Positions 63,220-64,000 of a DNA stretch of 64,000 nt are shown in pieces. Position numbers and translations under genes: made by a program. Location of the stretch: assembly GCF_003390935.1 (NCBI RefSeq), contig NZ_QNQZ01000004.1, forward strand, positions 371,132-435,131, read 5' to 3'. Numbering within the stretch: position 1 is the first letter of the stretch; the number at the start of each line of letters is the position of its first letter. The DNA comes from Lewinella sp. IMCC34191 (GTDB taxonomy: Bacteria > Bacteroidota > Bacteroidia > Chitinophagales > Saprospiraceae). The notes beneath the pieces are model-generated. The model was not told the DNA's origin. It worked only from the letters and a program-made list of their open reading frames with translations, and searched no databases.

Positions 63220-63666
63220 TTAATCCACGTAGCGGGAATCGTATTCCACCCCGTTTTCCTCCAGCAGATCGACCACTTCCTGTAGGGAGGACTTCCTCCG
63301 GTGGTGATTCTCCTGATTCATCACATAGTTGATCAGATTGGGCAACGCTTCCGGTGCATAGGTAAAGGCCGCATACCCCCGCTGCCAGCGATCAAATTTT
63401 GGAAACAAACCGGCCTCCTTTATATGCGACGTAGCCCCCAGTTTCACGTCCTTCACCAGGTCCGACACCGCCACCGACGGATGTACGGAACACACGATGT
63501 GCAAATGGTCCTCTACCCCACCCACGCGATAGGGAAAGCATTTCTTATTCTTCAGGATCCCACAAATGCATTTAAATAGTTCTTCCCGCCCCGGCTTCGT
63601 GAGCGTGGGTTGCCGGTACTTCGTCGCGAAAACGATCTGATAAACGGTTGAAAAGTAGGCGTTCAT
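63220..63666 (-). CDS. IS200-like / REP-associated tyrosine transposase (RAYT)
   Basis: A 148-residue single-strand transposase of the Y1 family. HUH-type metal ligands His54 and His56 lie in VEDHLHIVCS. The nucleophile is Tyr114 in LINYVMNQENHHRRKS. The tail ends in the usual VEYDSRYVD. The start at 63666 matches the typical N terminus (MNAYFSTVYQIVFATKYR). It lies next to a set of palindromes (63768-63983), which makes a domesticated RAYT with its own repeats more likely than a plain IS200 copy. Confidence 0.88.
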   Translation of the reverse strand: MNAYFSTVYQIVFATKYRQPTLTKPGREELFKCICGILKNKKCFPYRVGGVEDHLHIVCSVHPSVAVSDLVKDVKLGATSHIKEAGLFPKFDRWQRGYAAFTYAPEALPNLINYVMNQENHHRRKSSLQEVVDLLEENGVEYDSRYVD

Positions 63667-63767
63667 TTTTTTTTGCGCAAAGGAGGGCTGCGCCACTCTA
63701 ATAAGATGAGAGTGCGGTTAAATTTTACCCTATCTCCTAAATTCTTCCGCATCCCGGGAACAAGGTT

Positions 63768-63784
63768 CGACCGCGCTGCGGTCG
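63768..63784. repeat. small palindrome near the RAYT gene, copy 1
   Basis: CGACCGC-GCT-GCGGTCG is a 7-base-pair stem with a GCT loop. A sister copy with CGAACCGC-type arms lies at 63840. Both follow CAAGGTT. Confidence 0.7.
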
Positions 63785-63804
63785 CGAGGGATGTTTCGCC
63801 CACG

Positions 63805-63830
63805 TGGCGTGGGGTCGCAACCCCACGCCA
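63805..63830. repeat. 11-base-pair palindrome between the two small copies
   Basis: TGGCGTGGGGT and ACCCCACGCCA pair exactly around a CGCA loop. It sits midway between the two GCT-loop palindromes. Confidence 0.7.
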
Positions 63831-63839
63831 AACAAGGTT

Positions 63840-63856
63840 GAACCGCGCTGCGGTTC
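63840..63856. repeat. small palindrome near the RAYT gene, copy 2
   Basis: GAACCGC-GCT-GCGGTTC has the same loop and compensating changes in the arms compared with copy 1, so pairing is conserved while the sequence varies. Confidence 0.7.
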
Positions 63857-63924
63857 GTAGTCGCCCCCAAGACGGGAGTGTTTACTGAACTGTGTCTGGG
63901 TTAAGAATTTTCTTTTGGCCCTAA

Positions 63925-63983
63925 GTCTTTTCTTTACCCGCCGGCCCTCAAAAGCGCAGCGGGCCGGTGGGTAAAGAAAAGAC
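63925..63983. repeat. long inverted repeat at window end
   Basis: The arms 63925-63947 and 63961-63983 are 23 bases each with one mismatch, around a 13-base loop. It is the strongest hairpin in the window. It may be the end of a REP/RAYT repeat array or a transposon end; the rest lies outside the window. Confidence 0.7.
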
Positions 63984-64000
63984 GTTTGCGGGCTACAGCA

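Noticed and set aside
63768..63983. palindromes at the window end as a CRISPR array
   Set aside because: The units differ in sequence, spacing is irregular, they are self-complementary, and no cas gene is present.

Overview
The window looks like chromosome of a GC-rich member of the Bacteroidota, most likely Saprospiria (Lewinella-like). I infer this from a secreted metalloprotease with a C-terminal type IX secretion sorting domain, the gliding lipoprotein GldD, DUF4412 and DUF3857/transglutaminase proteins, many small lipoproteins, rare Shine-Dalgarno sites, and a promoter of the Bacteroidota form (TTG, 19 bases, TAnnTTTG) in front of the tRNA genes. No marker gene here fixes the genus.

Layout. 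1-37 kb is mostly ordinary: queA (cut by the window edge), an NhaD antiporter, two identical tRNA-Glu genes, an unusual acetate kinase-PduL fusion, a PHP phosphatase, an M43 protease, a two-subunit molybdenum hydroxylase, a Crp-type regulator, rlmD, a PIG-L deacetylase with a sugar isomerase, ftcD, a DegT aminotransferase, a XerD-type recombinase, mtaB, a large TPR/transglutaminase protein and aconitase. 56.5-64 kb holds small membrane and secreted proteins, a TfoX-domain protein, a glycosyltransferase, an XRE regulator next to gldD, and an IS200-like/RAYT transposase flanked by palindromes at the window end.

The centre (37.1-56.5 kb) is a biosynthetic gene cluster made of two divergent, tightly packed operons. 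Leftward: a HupE/UreJ permease, an NRPS (C-A-PCP-E), a terminal NRPS (C-PCP-TE) and a phosphopantetheinyl transferase. Rightward: an ornithine cyclodeaminase-like enzyme, an acyl-CoA dehydrogenase, a stand-alone amino-acid adenylating enzyme, a free PCP, an NRPS (C-A-PCP) and a TonB-dependent receptor. The cyclodeaminase/ligase/PCP/dehydrogenase set matches the logic for making pyrrole-2-carboxyl-S-PCP from ornithine via proline. The NRPS at 50161 has residues reading as an asparagine code (DLTKIGEVGK), and its adenylation domain is interrupted by a PP-loop ATPase domain (SGGKDS plus Cys-pair motifs) of the kind that swaps a carbonyl oxygen for nitrogen or sulfur. I infer a pyrrole-capped peptide whose asparagine side chain is converted to an amidine or thioamide. 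The nickel-type permease and TonB receptor suggest a metallophore role. This is the most notable system in the window.

Below gene level, a non-palindromic 16-base sequence (ACCTGCGCTCCGCCGC) occurs exactly eight times in both orientations, inside five genes in three reading frames and in three intergenic sites. A set of GTTWAC repeats phased at 11 bases lies upstream of a small membrane protein gene (20.9 kb).
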